Source: Lachnospiraceae bacterium (lineage in GTDB: Bacteria > Bacillota > Clostridia > Lachnospirales > Lachnospiraceae). From it: 64,000 nt of DNA. The position numbers and the translations under genes were made by a program. The stretch is taken from contig JAFTXD010000138.1 of assembly GCA_017461775.1 (NCBI GenBank), positions 1 through 64,000 of the forward strand, read 5' to 3'. This document shows, piece after piece, positions 19,103-27,951 of the stretch. The notes under the pieces were generated by a model. That model was not told the origin of the DNA. It searched no databases and was given only the letters and a program-made list of their open reading frames with translations. Within the stretch, counting starts at the first letter, position 1; each line of letters begins with the position of its first letter.

Positions 19103-20713
19103 ATGGCAGAAAATCAGAATGCAAAGGTTCAGGAACAGGATCTTAATCAGCTTTTAAAGGTTAGAAGAGAGAAGCTCTCTGCTCTCCAGGAGGCAGGCAA
19201 GGACCCTTTCCAGATTACAAAATACAATCAGACACATCATACTGATGAGGCTAAGGAGCAGTATCTTGCTCATGAGGAGAAGCTGCTTGCAGGAAGACAG
19301 GAGCCTAATGTTGATGGTTTGGATGAGGCTCAGGCAAGAGAAGTACTGAATGCGGATTACAACGAGAGAAGAGCCATCATGGATGCCAGCCCTATTGAGG
19401 TATCCATTGCCGGACGTATGATGTTTAAGCGTGTTATGGGTAAGGCTTCTTTCTGTAATATTCAGGATTTAAAGGGCAGAATTCAGGTATATGTAGCGAA
19501 GGATGCTATTGGCGAAGAGGCATATGCAGACTTTAAGAAGTCTGATATCGGTGATATCTACGGTGTTAAGGGTTATGTATTCAGAACCAAGACCGGAGAA
19601 ATCTCTGTTCATGCAGTAGAGATGACCATGTTAACCAAGAGCTTACAGATTCTTCCGGAGAAGTTCCACGGCTTACAGGATACCGATACCCGTTATCGTC
19701 AGAGATACGTTGACCTCATCATGAATGAGGAAAGCAAGAACGTATTCATTAAGCGTTCACAGATTATTCAGGAGATTCGTAACTTCCTGGCACAGCGTGA
19801 CTTCATGGAAGTGGAGACCCCTATGCTGGTATCCAATGCAGGTGGAGCAGCAGCAAGACCTTTCGATACTCATTACAATGCGTTAGATGAGGACGTGAAG
19901 CTTCGTATTTCCTTAGAGCTTTATTTAAAGAGACTTATTGTAGGTGGCTTAGAGCGTGTATACGAGATTGGCCGTGTGTTCCGTAACGAAGGTGTGGACA
20001 CCAGACACAATCCGGAGTTTACCCTGATGGAGCTTTATCAGGCATATACCGATTACGAAGGTATGATGGAATTAACAGAGTCCATGTTTAAGTACCTGGC
20101 AGAGAAGGTATGCGGTACCTCCAAGATTGTATACAACGGCATCGAAATCGATTTTGGTAAGCCTTTTGAGCGTATTACCATGATTGATTGTATCAAGAAG
20201 TATGCAGGTATTGACTTTGATACCGTGCAGACTGATGAGGAGGCAAAGGCTCTTGCAAAGGAGCATCATGTAGAATTTGAGGCTCGTCATACCAAGGGAG
20301 ATATCGTAAATCTCTTCTTCGAGGAGTTCTGTGAGAAGAATTTGATTCAGCCTACTTTTGTTATGGATCATCCTCTTGCAATTTCTCCGCTTACCAAGAA
20401 AAAGCCAAGCGATCCTACCAAGGTAGAGCGTTTCGAGTTATTTATCAATACCTGGGAAATGTGTAATGCTTATTCTGAGTTAAACGATCCGATCGACCAG
20501 AGAGAGCGTTTTGCAGCTCAGGATGCCGCATTTGCAGCCGGTGATGAAGAAGCAAATCACACCGATGAGGACTTCTTAAATGCACTCAGCATTGGTATGC
20601 CTCCTACAGGTGGTATCGGTTATGGTATTGATAGACTTGTTATGTTGTTGACCGATTCTCAGGCGATAAGAGATGTGCTCTTGTTCCCAACGATGAAAAG
20701 TTTAGACAAGTAG
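19103..20713 (+). CDS. lysS: Lysyl-tRNA synthetase, class II
   Basis: 536 residues; typical bacterial LysS is about 490-510. Charges tRNA-Lys. The N-terminal OB-fold anticodon-binding domain (about 95-200) includes SIAGRMMFKRVMGKASFCNIQD. Class II motifs follow: motif 1 around residue 225 (MEVETPMLVSNAGGA), motif 2 (VYEIGRVFRNEGVDTRHNPEFT) and motif 3 (GIGYGIDRLVMLLTD). The extra length is an acidic insertion at about residues 50-90 (EEKLLAGRQEPNVDGLDEAQ), ahead of the OB-fold. GAAGGAG lies before the ATG. Co-transcription with greA is likely. Confidence 0.96.
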   Translation: MAENQNAKVQEQDLNQLLKVRREKLSALQEAGKDPFQITKYNQTHHTDEAKEQYLAHEEKLLAGRQEPNVDGLDEAQAREVLNADYNERRAIMDASPIEVSIAGRMMFKRVMGKASFCNIQDLKGRIQVYVAKDAIGEEAYADFKKSDIGDIYGVKGYVFRTKTGEISVHAVEMTMLTKSLQILPEKFHGLQDTDTRYRQRYVDLIMNEESKNVFIKRSQIIQEIRNFLAQRDFMEVETPMLVSNAGGAAARPFDTHYNALDEDVKLRISLELYLKRLIVGGLERVYEIGRVFRNEGVDTRHNPEFTLMELYQAYTDYEGMMELTESMFKYLAEKVCGTSKIVYNGIEIDFGKPFERITMIDCIKKYAGIDFDTVQTDEEAKALAKEHHVEFEARHTKGDIVNLFFEEFCEKNLIQPTFVMDHPLAISPLTKKKPSDPTKVERFELFINTWEMCNAYSELNDPIDQRERFAAQDAAFAAGDEEANHTDEDFLNALSIGMPPTGGIGYGIDRLVMLLTDSQAIRDVLLFPTMKSLDK

Positions 20714-20747
20714 TCAAAATACAGAATTTAATACTTAAAACACAGAA

Positions 20748-20784
20748 AGTCACTTTCAAAATACCTTTTGAAAGTGACTCTTTT
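20748..20784 (+). terminator. Bidirectional terminator between lysS and convergent gene
   Basis: Perfect 14-bp stem AGTCACTTTCAAAA/TTTTGAAAGTGACT with a 4-base loop and T-rich flanks on both strands. Confidence 0.88.
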
Positions 20785-20834
20785 GTTGTTATGGTAAGAA
20801 GTAAACAGGTGAATTCCAGAGTTTCCGAATTCTG

Positions 20835-22574
20835 TCAGTTGCATTCCAGAATCAGAAATTCTACTCCGGTTGAGGTGGTAAATGTATCGTATACCTCTAT
20901 TGTAGTTTCCGGATGCTTGTCCCGGTAGTAATCCTCCAGATAAGTGTATGGAGTATCCGGTTCATTTTGGAATACAAAGAATACATTATCCCTTTCCAGA
21001 GTAGCCTGTTCGAAGGTGGTAAATCCCTGATTTTGTCTGATGACATCCGTCCAAGGACTATTGGCAGTCCAACCACCCAGCAGCGTAAAATTGTTGGCTT
21101 GGTTGAGGGGTGCAGAGAAAACAGGTTCTGTTAAGTCAATGAAGCTCCATACGTCCAGGAGGTAAAAGTTTTCTTGGTGGTCCAGCATATATTCATATAC
21201 TTCGCTATAAGTGGTGCTTGCGGTTTCTAAAACATCATTTTTGCTATGAATGCTTTCTACATAGGGGAATCCCCATCTGGCGGATAAGAGAACCACTCCT
21301 GCCAAAATTCCGGCAGAAAGAACAGCCGTCGGAAGCTGCAATTTGTCATTTTTGGGATGCCATAGCTTGTGATGAAAGAATATAGCCAATAACAAAAGCA
21401 ACTCTGCAATATAGATACCTTGTGTAACTCTGGGGAGAGGTCTTCCGATGTAGAGAATATAAATCCAGATAATCATTCGACCGCCGAAAACAGCTGCAAT
21501 GTCCCAGAGACAGGAATATTTCCCGCAAAGTAATATCATAAATACTACGCAGGCATACAAGAGAAACACAATGCGATTTATGGGCCAGTCATACTGTGGC
21601 TCTTTGTGCATAGTAATAAAGGCGTTCACAATTTCGGAAACGGTTGAAGTGGAATCCGGGGAAATATTCTTGACGGTTTCCATAAAATTGGCGTCAATAT
21701 GGGAATCCAAAAGTAGCATATATCCGTCTTTGGCAGCAACATAGGAAGCTTCGGATAAGCCCAGTGTCTGGTAGGTTTCCATATTTTCTTCATAGGGTGG
21801 GTAATCCTCATAATCCACAATAGCAGCTCTGTCATTACTGTATTGAATGAATGTTTGCCAGGAATCGGAGGAATATGCCAGCTTATCAATGCCAAGGAGT
21901 ACGATAGTCAAACCGACAACAATGCATCCGTAGGTGAGAAGCACCTTTTTCATACTGCGATTCTGCAGCAAACGGGCAATCCCCAGGAAAATGAACATGG
22001 GCAAAAACATAATACAGGCATTACTGCGCAGCTCCATGGAGATACAGAATAATAGCAGACTGGGTATCTGCTTCCGAAGATAAGCAGGCAGGTTGGCTTC
22101 ATCCTTTGCGGTGTAAAAATGCACCATGGCTGCAGCACATACAATAGCGGTCACAGTGGTGAACTGTATTTGCAAAAGATGGGAAAAGAGAAAACCATAC
22201 ATGACACATAAGCTGAATATGGTAAGTGCAACCTTCTGCCAGATTTTCTTTGTGCATTTTAAGAAGGTACCGAAGGATAAAACAGTAGCCAGGAATGCAT
22301 AACCAAACATAAATAATCCATACCAGGGAACGGTTGGTAGGAATTTGTATAAGTGACTGATTAGCACCCCGGATAAGTAACCGATATGAACCAAATGTGG
22401 GTCAGGAGTTCCGGTAAACTCGCCGGATACCAGTTGCTTTAAAAAGTAATCGTCGTTGTTAAAGTACATCGGAGTCATATCCTGTACAATAAAAATAATT
22501 GTTGGTGATATAAATAATAGTATAAAATAAAACAAATTTTGGTTTAAAAATTTTGCATTTTTTGATCTAAACAT
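20835..22574 (-). CDS. Polytopic membrane protein, GT-C glycosyltransferase-like
   Basis: 579 residues, family not firmly recognised. About eleven hydrophobic segments (first FLNQNLFYFILLFISPTIIF, others through about residue 440), then a soluble C-terminal part of about 130 residues. A short loop after the first membrane segment holds NNDDYF; an acidic pair at this position is typical of GT-C glycosyltransferases that use lipid-linked sugars and of the DUF6056 group. A role in surface glycan decoration is therefore possible but is inference. It is monocistronic, convergent with lysS and divergent from the acyltransferase gene. Confidence 0.6.
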   Translation of the reverse strand: MFRSKNAKFLNQNLFYFILLFISPTIIFIVQDMTPMYFNNDDYFLKQLVSGEFTGTPDPHLVHIGYLSGVLISHLYKFLPTVPWYGLFMFGYAFLATVLSFGTFLKCTKKIWQKVALTIFSLCVMYGFLFSHLLQIQFTTVTAIVCAAAMVHFYTAKDEANLPAYLRKQIPSLLLFCISMELRSNACIMFLPMFIFLGIARLLQNRSMKKVLLTYGCIVVGLTIVLLGIDKLAYSSDSWQTFIQYSNDRAAIVDYEDYPPYEENMETYQTLGLSEASYVAAKDGYMLLLDSHIDANFMETVKNISPDSTSTVSEIVNAFITMHKEPQYDWPINRIVFLLYACVVFMILLCGKYSCLWDIAAVFGGRMIIWIYILYIGRPLPRVTQGIYIAELLLLLAIFFHHKLWHPKNDKLQLPTAVLSAGILAGVVLLSARWGFPYVESIHSKNDVLETASTTYSEVYEYMLDHQENFYLLDVWSFIDLTEPVFSAPLNQANNFTLLGGWTANSPWTDVIRQNQGFTTFEQATLERDNVFFVFQNEPDTPYTYLEDYYRDKHPETTIEVYDTFTTSTGVEFLILECN

Positions 22575-22799
22575 ATAGCCTCCCTAAAGCCTTTGATGCT
22601 ATTTCATCATAATGTTTTTACCAGGGGATGTCAAGGCAAGCGGGAGGAGGAAAGAGGTGTGAGAATGCAGAAAAACGGGAGTTTATATTTATTTAATTTG
22701 AATAATATCAAGCAGTCATGTATAATGTCCTTTATGAGTTTTTGTGGGGAGTATTTGGACAGACGGATAAGAGTGTTTTAGAAAGAGAATGTCAGATAC

Positions 22800-23513
22800 A
22801 TGGGAAGATATTATTATTTAATTGTAAGAAAGCTTTTCTGGTTTGCCGGAACGATTATGAAGATGCGGAAGATGGCCAGGGATGCTAAGGAAACAGAAGA
22901 GAGTACGTATGAATATCTGCGGAACGTGGTAGAGACGATGAAAAGGGCCAGCCATGTGCGCACAGAGGTACATGGGCTGGAGAATCTTCCGCAGGAAGGC
23001 GGCTATGTAATGTACCCAAACCATCAGGGAAAGTACGATGCATATAGTATTGTTACTGTGCATGAAAAGCCCTGTACGGTAGTGATGGACAAGGCAAAAT
23101 CCTACGACCTTTTTATCAATCAGGTAATTGACCTGGTGAAGGGGAAAAGATTGGATAAGCAGGATGTAAGGCAGTCCCTGGGAATCATTCTGGAGGTCAC
23201 CAAGGAAGTGGAGCAGGGACGACGCTACATTTTATTCCCGGAGGGGGAATATGACAAGGAAAAGAAAAATTCCTTAAGAGAGTTTAAGGCCGGATGCTTT
23301 AAAGCATCCTTAAAGTCAAAGACACCGGTAGTGCCGGTAGTGTTGATTGACTCCTATAAGGCATGGAATTCCTCCTGCTTTGGAACGGTAACCACGCAGG
23401 TATACTTTTTGGAGCCCATCCTTTATGAGGAATATAAGGATATGAAAACCAAGCAGATTGCAGAGCTGGTACGTGAGAGAATACAGGAAAAGATAAATGA
23501 GGTAAGTTTGTAA
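22800..23513 (+). CDS. 1-acyl-glycerol-3-phosphate acyltransferase-like (PlsC family)
   Basis: 237 residues. LPLAT motif I is PNHQGKYDAYS (H-x4-D) near residue 75, and motif III is FPEGEYDKEKKNSL near 147, with Glu in place of the usual Gly-Thr. VPVVLIDSYKAW is motif IV. One hydrophobic N-terminal stretch may anchor it to the membrane. It probably makes phosphatidic acid from lysophosphatidic acid; the departures from the EGTRS motif leave the exact acceptor uncertain. Its TAA overlaps the next ATG by one base. The ribosome binding site is weak. Confidence 0.85.
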   Translation: MGRYYYLIVRKLFWFAGTIMKMRKMARDAKETEESTYEYLRNVVETMKRASHVRTEVHGLENLPQEGGYVMYPNHQGKYDAYSIVTVHEKPCTVVMDKAKSYDLFINQVIDLVKGKRLDKQDVRQSLGIILEVTKEVEQGRRYILFPEGEYDKEKKNSLREFKAGCFKASLKSKTPVVPVVLIDSYKAWNSSCFGTVTTQVYFLEPILYEEYKDMKTKQIAELVRERIQEKINEVSL

Positions 23514-24760
23514 TGGGAAGTGATACGATTTCGCTGATTATCATAGTGATTTGTATATTGATGTCAGCATATTTTTCGGCGACGGAAACGGCGTTTTCTT
23601 CACTGAACAGAATTCGTGTGAAGAATATGGCGGAGAAGGGAAATAAGAAAGCAGCACTGGTGTTGAAGCTGTCCGAAAACTATGACAGTATGTTATCTAC
23701 CATTTTGATTGGTAATAATATCGTGAATATTTTGTGTACTTCATTGGTGACTATTGTATTTGTAAAGTTCCTTGGAGAAGATACCGGAGCCAGTGTATCT
23801 ACAGTAGTTACTACGGTGGTGGTACTTGTTTTTGGTGAGGTTTCCCCCAAGAGCATTGCGAAGGAAATGCCGGAGAAATTTGCGATGTTCTCGGCACCCT
23901 TTTTGCAGCTGTTGATTATTGTTCTGACACCATTTAACTTTTTGTTCAAGATGTGGAAAAAGCTGCTATCCATGATTATTAAATCCTCTGACGATAGTGG
24001 TATCACAGAAGAAGAGCTGCTGTCCATCGTGGAGGAGGCAGAGCAGGATGGTGGTATTGATGAGCAGGAAAGCGTTCTTATCCGCAGTGCTCTGGAATTT
24101 ACGGAGCAGCAGGCAGTGGATATTTTGACACCCCGCGTGGATATTACCGCTGTTTCTACGCAGGCTTCCAAGGAAGAGATTGCAGAAGTATTTGCGGAGA
24201 CTGCATTTTCCAGACTGCCACTTTATGAAGAGAATATTGATCACATTGTGGGTATCCTTTACCAGAAGGATTTCCACAATTATGTGTATCATACGGACAA
24301 GCCCATCTCCGAGATTGTCCGTCCGGTAGTGTTTGTACCAAAGACCAAGAAAATCGGCAATTTACTGAAAGAGTTGCAGCAGAAAAAGCTTCACATTGCT
24401 GTGGTTGTGGATGAGTTTGGCGGTACGGTGGGTATTATCACCTTAGAAGACATTCTGGAAGAGCTGGTAGGCGAAATCTGGGATGAGCACGATGAAGTCA
24501 GTCAGGAAATCGAGAGAAAGTCCGAGGACGAGTACATCGTATCCGGTAATGCCAATCTGGACAAATTATTCGAATCCATGGATATTGAATTGAATGAGGA
24601 AGATGGTCGCGTGGTCGTGGTGAACGGCTGGATTATGAACCAGCTGGGCAGAGTTCCGGAGGAAAAGGACTGCTTCGATTATGAAGGCTATCATGTAGAA
24701 GTGTTGGAGATGGACGGCATGCGCGTGGCTAAGGCGCGGATTAAACAGATCAAAGAATAG
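23513..24760 (+). CDS. CNNM/CBS-domain membrane protein (HlyC/CorC family)
   Basis: 415 residues. N-terminal CNNM transmembrane domain (about 1-180, three or four membrane segments; FSATETAFSSLNRIR is the diagnostic first helix motif), then a CBS pair (about 195-320, VDILTPRVDITAV and VVDEFGGTVGIITLEDILEELVGEI), and a C-terminal CorC_HlyC FAD-binding-like domain (about 335-415). This family is linked to magnesium or other cation transport; the old name hemolysin is misleading. Overlaps the acyltransferase stop, so translation is coupled. Confidence 0.9.
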   Translation: MGSDTISLIIIVICILMSAYFSATETAFSSLNRIRVKNMAEKGNKKAALVLKLSENYDSMLSTILIGNNIVNILCTSLVTIVFVKFLGEDTGASVSTVVTTVVVLVFGEVSPKSIAKEMPEKFAMFSAPFLQLLIIVLTPFNFLFKMWKKLLSMIIKSSDDSGITEEELLSIVEEAEQDGGIDEQESVLIRSALEFTEQQAVDILTPRVDITAVSTQASKEEIAEVFAETAFSRLPLYEENIDHIVGILYQKDFHNYVYHTDKPISEIVRPVVFVPKTKKIGNLLKELQQKKLHIAVVVDEFGGTVGIITLEDILEELVGEIWDEHDEVSQEIERKSEDEYIVSGNANLDKLFESMDIELNEEDGRVVVVNGWIMNQLGRVPEEKDCFDYEGYHVEVLEMDGMRVAKARIKQIKE

Positions 24761-24765
24761 TTTAG

Positions 24766-24793
24766 AGGATTCCTGTCAGGGGAATCCTTTTTC
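24766..24793 (+). terminator. Intrinsic terminator after CNNM gene
   Basis: AGGATTCC/GGAATCCT with a 7-base loop, followed by T5. Confidence 0.82.
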
Positions 24794-24826
24794 TTTGCCA
24801 AATCTTAACTTTCTTCCTGAAAAATA

Positions 24827-24855
24827 TTGTCAAAAACACCTTTTTCACATAAATT
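24827..24855 (+). promoter_or_regulatory. Probable promoter of ClC gene
   Basis: TTGTCA, 17 bases, TAAATT; several other AT-rich -10-like hexamers overlap downstream. Confidence 0.5.
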
Positions 24856-24904
24856 ATAAATATAGAGAATTTATATAATACATAATAATGTGCAGAGGTG
24901 AAGA

Positions 24905-26158
24905 ATGTCTACACGTAAGGAAGTGTTTAAGGAGCTTAAGGAGAATTTGTTATTTAGTCTGACTTGGATAGTGATTGCGCTGATATTGGGAAGCGTTTGT
25001 GGAATGGTGGGGGCAGCCTTTCATCACGCTATTGACTATGTGACGGAGTTTCGGGAGCAGCATGATTTTATGATTTTTTTGATGCCTGTGGGAGGCATCC
25101 TGATTATATTTTTATATCGTATTGCAAGTCTGGGATATGAGCCGGGAACCAATACTATTTTACTGTCGGTGCGTCAGCAGGACAGAGTACCTGTGAAGCT
25201 GGCTCCTACTATTTTTCTGACCACTATTATTACCCACCTGGTGGGCGGTTCCAGTGGAAGGGAAGGTGCGGCACTGCAGATTGGCGGCTCCATTGCCACC
25301 GCATTTGGAAGGGCGGTAAAGGCGGATAAAAAGCAGATGTCCCTTTTGGTAATGTGTGGGATGAGTGCGGTGTTTGCAGCACTTTTCGGAACTCCTCTCA
25401 CAGCAACCATTTTCTCCATGGAAGTTGTAAGCGTGGGAACCTTTTATTATGCTGCCTTTGTGCCTTGTCTGTGCAGTGCGCTGGTGGCTTATTTTGCAGC
25501 TCAGGTGCTGGGATGCCATAGTGTGACCTATGATGTGACGGAGGTTATGACCATCGATGCCCACAATTTTGTGTATCTGCTGGGCTTGTCCTTATGTATT
25601 GCACAGTTTTCCATTATTTTTGTGATAATGATGCACCAGACTGGCAGATTGTTTAAGAAGCATATTGAAAATCCATATATCCGGGTAGTGGCAGGTTCAG
25701 TCATCCTGATTTTGCTGGTATTTGTATTTGGCAAGGAGTATCTGGGAGCCGGTATGAATATTGTGGACCAGGCCATTTATGAGCAGGTAAGACCTTACGA
25801 TTTTATTTTAAAGGCAGTGTTTACTGCCATCACCATTGGATGTGGATTTAAGGGCGGTGAGATTGTGCCAACCTTCTTTATCGGAGCTACGTTGGGATAT
25901 ACTGCCAGCGGCTTCCTGTGCATTGACCCTCATCTGGGGGCCGCCCTTGGTATGGTGGGAATGTTCTGCTGCGTGGTGAATTCACCCATTACCAGCTTGA
26001 TTTTGGCGGTGGAGATTTTTGGAACGGCGAATCTGTTACCCTTTGCACTGGTGATTGCATTTTGTAATGTGTTTTCCGGGTATTTTAGCCTGTATCATGC
26101 CCAGAAATTTGTATACTCTAAAACTTCGCCGGAGTTTATAAATAAGGATGCGTTGTAA
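24905..26158 (+). CDS. ClC-family chloride/fluoride channel or antiporter
   Basis: 417 residues, about ten hydrophobic helices. The selectivity-filter helix motif is GGSSGREGAALQIGG near residue 115, and the downstream motif is GCGFKGGEIVPTFFIGATLG near 315. No CBS domains. Chloride-type ClCs have GREGP; Ala after GREG is nearer to the fluoride-exporting CLC-F branch, so fluoride export is a fair alternative. No fluoride riboswitch was recognised in its leader, which weakens that idea. GAGGTG precedes the ATG. Confidence 0.85.
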   Translation: MSTRKEVFKELKENLLFSLTWIVIALILGSVCGMVGAAFHHAIDYVTEFREQHDFMIFLMPVGGILIIFLYRIASLGYEPGTNTILLSVRQQDRVPVKLAPTIFLTTIITHLVGGSSGREGAALQIGGSIATAFGRAVKADKKQMSLLVMCGMSAVFAALFGTPLTATIFSMEVVSVGTFYYAAFVPCLCSALVAYFAAQVLGCHSVTYDVTEVMTIDAHNFVYLLGLSLCIAQFSIIFVIMMHQTGRLFKKHIENPYIRVVAGSVILILLVFVFGKEYLGAGMNIVDQAIYEQVRPYDFILKAVFTAITIGCGFKGGEIVPTFFIGATLGYTASGFLCIDPHLGAALGMVGMFCCVVNSPITSLILAVEIFGTANLLPFALVIAFCNVFSGYFSLYHAQKFVYSKTSPEFINKDAL

Positions 26159-26196
26159 AAAGGCCTGCCCTTCCACAAAAGAGGGGCAAGCCTTTT
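26157..26196. terminator. Bidirectional terminator
   Basis: AAAAGGC-GCCC pairs with GGGC-GCCTTTT around an A-rich loop, between the convergent ClC and dehydrogenase genes. T-runs on both strands. Confidence 0.8.
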
Positions 26197-26201
26197 CCGC
26201 T

Positions 26202-27191
26202 TTATCTCACATCATTTTTACTCGGAACTCCGGCCTCAAAATCCAGAGCATTTTGCAAGGTGGTACAAGCGATAGCTTCCAGTGCCTCCCGGGTGAAGAA
26301 CCCCTGATGGGAGGTAATCATCACATTGGGGAAGGAGAGAAGTCGTGCAGTGACGGAAGTCTCTAAGATTTCCTCAGAGCGGTCTTCGAATACGTTATTG
26401 GTCTCTTCTTCGTACACATCCAGACCTACTCCGGCGAATTTCTTCAGCCGGATACCCTCTACCAAATCATCGGTCTTAACCAGTCCGCCGCGGGAGGTGT
26501 TCACCAGGATGACACCATCTTTCATTTTGCGGATGGAGTCAATATTAATCATGTGACGGGTAGAGTCCAGAAGTGGGCAGTGCAAGGAGATCAAGTCGCT
26601 TGTTGCCAGTACTTCATCCAAGGATTTGTAGGTCACGATATCCTTTAAGGCCGGATTCTCATACACATCATAGGCGATAACCTTCATGCCGAAGCCATAG
26701 CAGATACGGCACATGGCAGCACCGATTTTGCCGGTACCGATGATTCCGGCGGTCTTTTGGTAGAAGTTAAAGCCCATGAGACCACTTAAGCTGAAATCAT
26801 TCTCGCGTACTTTGTTGTATGCCTTATAAAGTCTTCGGTTGCAGGCAAGGGCAAGAGCCATGGCATGCTCTGCAACAGCTTCGGGAGAATAGCCGGGTAC
26901 ACACATGATACGGATATTCAGCTCCTTTGCTTTTTCCAAATCTACATTGTTAAAGCCGGCACAGCGCATCAATACCGCACCTACCTTGTGCTGGTGCAGA
27001 ATGGTGAGCGTTTTTGCACTGACATCGGAGCTTACAAAGGCGCAGACAGCGTCAAAGCCTTCCGCTAAAGCAGCGGTACGAGGGTCTAAATCCGATTTGA
27101 TGTATTCAATTTCTATCCCTGGAAAGCCTTGCAGAGCACCTGTAAAGGATTCCTTATCATAATTTTTTGCATCGTAAAAGAGTATTCTCAT
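26202..27191 (-). CDS. D-2-hydroxyacid dehydrogenase (D-lactate dehydrogenase type)
   Basis: 329 residues from the ATG at 27191, which follows GGAGGAAC; a longer in-frame ORF up to 27251 lacks a site and gives a non-family extension. NAD-dependent reduction of pyruvate or another 2-oxoacid to the D-hydroxyacid. Rossmann loop GTGKIGAAMCRICYGFGMKV, catalytic Arg in NTSRGGLVKTDDL, catalytic His in SHQGFFTREAL near the C-terminus. The N-terminus MRILFYDAKNYDKESF is typical of D-lactate dehydrogenases. Divergent from the YczE-like gene. Confidence 0.92.
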   Translation of the reverse strand: MRILFYDAKNYDKESFTGALQGFPGIEIEYIKSDLDPRTAALAEGFDAVCAFVSSDVSAKTLTILHQHKVGAVLMRCAGFNNVDLEKAKELNIRIMCVPGYSPEAVAEHAMALALACNRRLYKAYNKVRENDFSLSGLMGFNFYQKTAGIIGTGKIGAAMCRICYGFGMKVIAYDVYENPALKDIVTYKSLDEVLATSDLISLHCPLLDSTRHMINIDSIRKMKDGVILVNTSRGGLVKTDDLVEGIRLKKFAGVGLDVYEEETNNVFEDRSEEILETSVTARLLSFPNVMITSHQGFFTREALEAIACTTLQNALDFEAGVPSKNDVR

Positions 27192-27277
27192 AAGATGTTC
27201 CTCCATCAACATATTTTGTGTTATTATATGCTTATAAGTTATTTTTATCATGAAGAAAGAAGGTTTGCAAGATTACC

Positions 27278-27934
27278 ATGAGCAAAGGTAAAATTTGGCG
27301 AGGATTTTTTTATTGTCTGGGGCTTCTGGTTCTGGCATTTGGGATATCTCTGAATACGAAAACAAATCTTGGAGTATCACCGCTGATATCCGTTTCCTAT
27401 AGCGTGGCCCATATTTGTAGCGCCAATTTTGGAAATATCACCTTTTTGTGGTACGTGGTATTTGTGCTGGTGCAGATTGGCTGCCATATTGCTACGAAAA
27501 GATATAGGATGATTGTATCAGATATTTTACAGATTCCCTTAAGTATGGTGTTTACCAGGTTTCTAAATGTGTTTGCAGTTTTGATTCCGGATATGCAGGG
27601 AGGCATGCTGCCGCGTATTCTGGCATTACTGTTGGCAATCGTATGTACTGGCGCAGGAATCGGTCTTACTTTAAATGCGAGACTGATTTTGAATCCGGGA
27701 GACGGAATTGTGCAGGTGCTTGCGGATTGCAGTGGGAAAAAGGTAAGTACGGTAAAGAATGTGCTGGATGCCACCTGTGTAGTGATTACTATTATCATCA
27801 GCCTGATTTTTGCCGGGGAGATTGTAGGTATCGGGCTCGGTACCATTATGGCGGTCATCGGTGTGGGAAGAGTAGTAGCGATATACAATCATTTCTTTAA
27901 AGAGACGCAGTTGAAGCGCAGTGGGATTTCATAA
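27278..27934 (+). CDS. YczE/YitT-like membrane protein
   Basis: 218 residues, about five or six membrane segments. The start FFYCLGLLVLAFGISLNTKT and LGVSPLISVSYS are typical of the YczE/YyaS/YitT group (DUF6198-like). Function unknown; some members are linked to secondary-metabolite loci. It lies 17 bases before the tannase gene, so a role in uptake or export related to phenolic substrates is possible, but this is inference from position only. Confidence 0.78.
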   Translation: MSKGKIWRGFFYCLGLLVLAFGISLNTKTNLGVSPLISVSYSVAHICSANFGNITFLWYVVFVLVQIGCHIATKRYRMIVSDILQIPLSMVFTRFLNVFAVLIPDMQGGMLPRILALLLAIVCTGAGIGLTLNARLILNPGDGIVQVLADCSGKKVSTVKNVLDATCVVITIIISLIFAGEIVGIGLGTIMAVIGVGRVVAIYNHFFKETQLKRSGIS

Positions 27935-27951
27935 ATATGGAGGCATGAACA

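Noticed and set aside
22593..22781. 62-codon plus-strand ORF before the acyltransferase gene
   Set aside because: Cys/Met/Phe mixture without domain character, and no convincing ribosome binding site before its first ATG.
24793..24904. Fluoride riboswitch before the ClC gene
   Set aside because: The leader is AT-rich and no pseudoknot-type aptamer sequence could be recognised.
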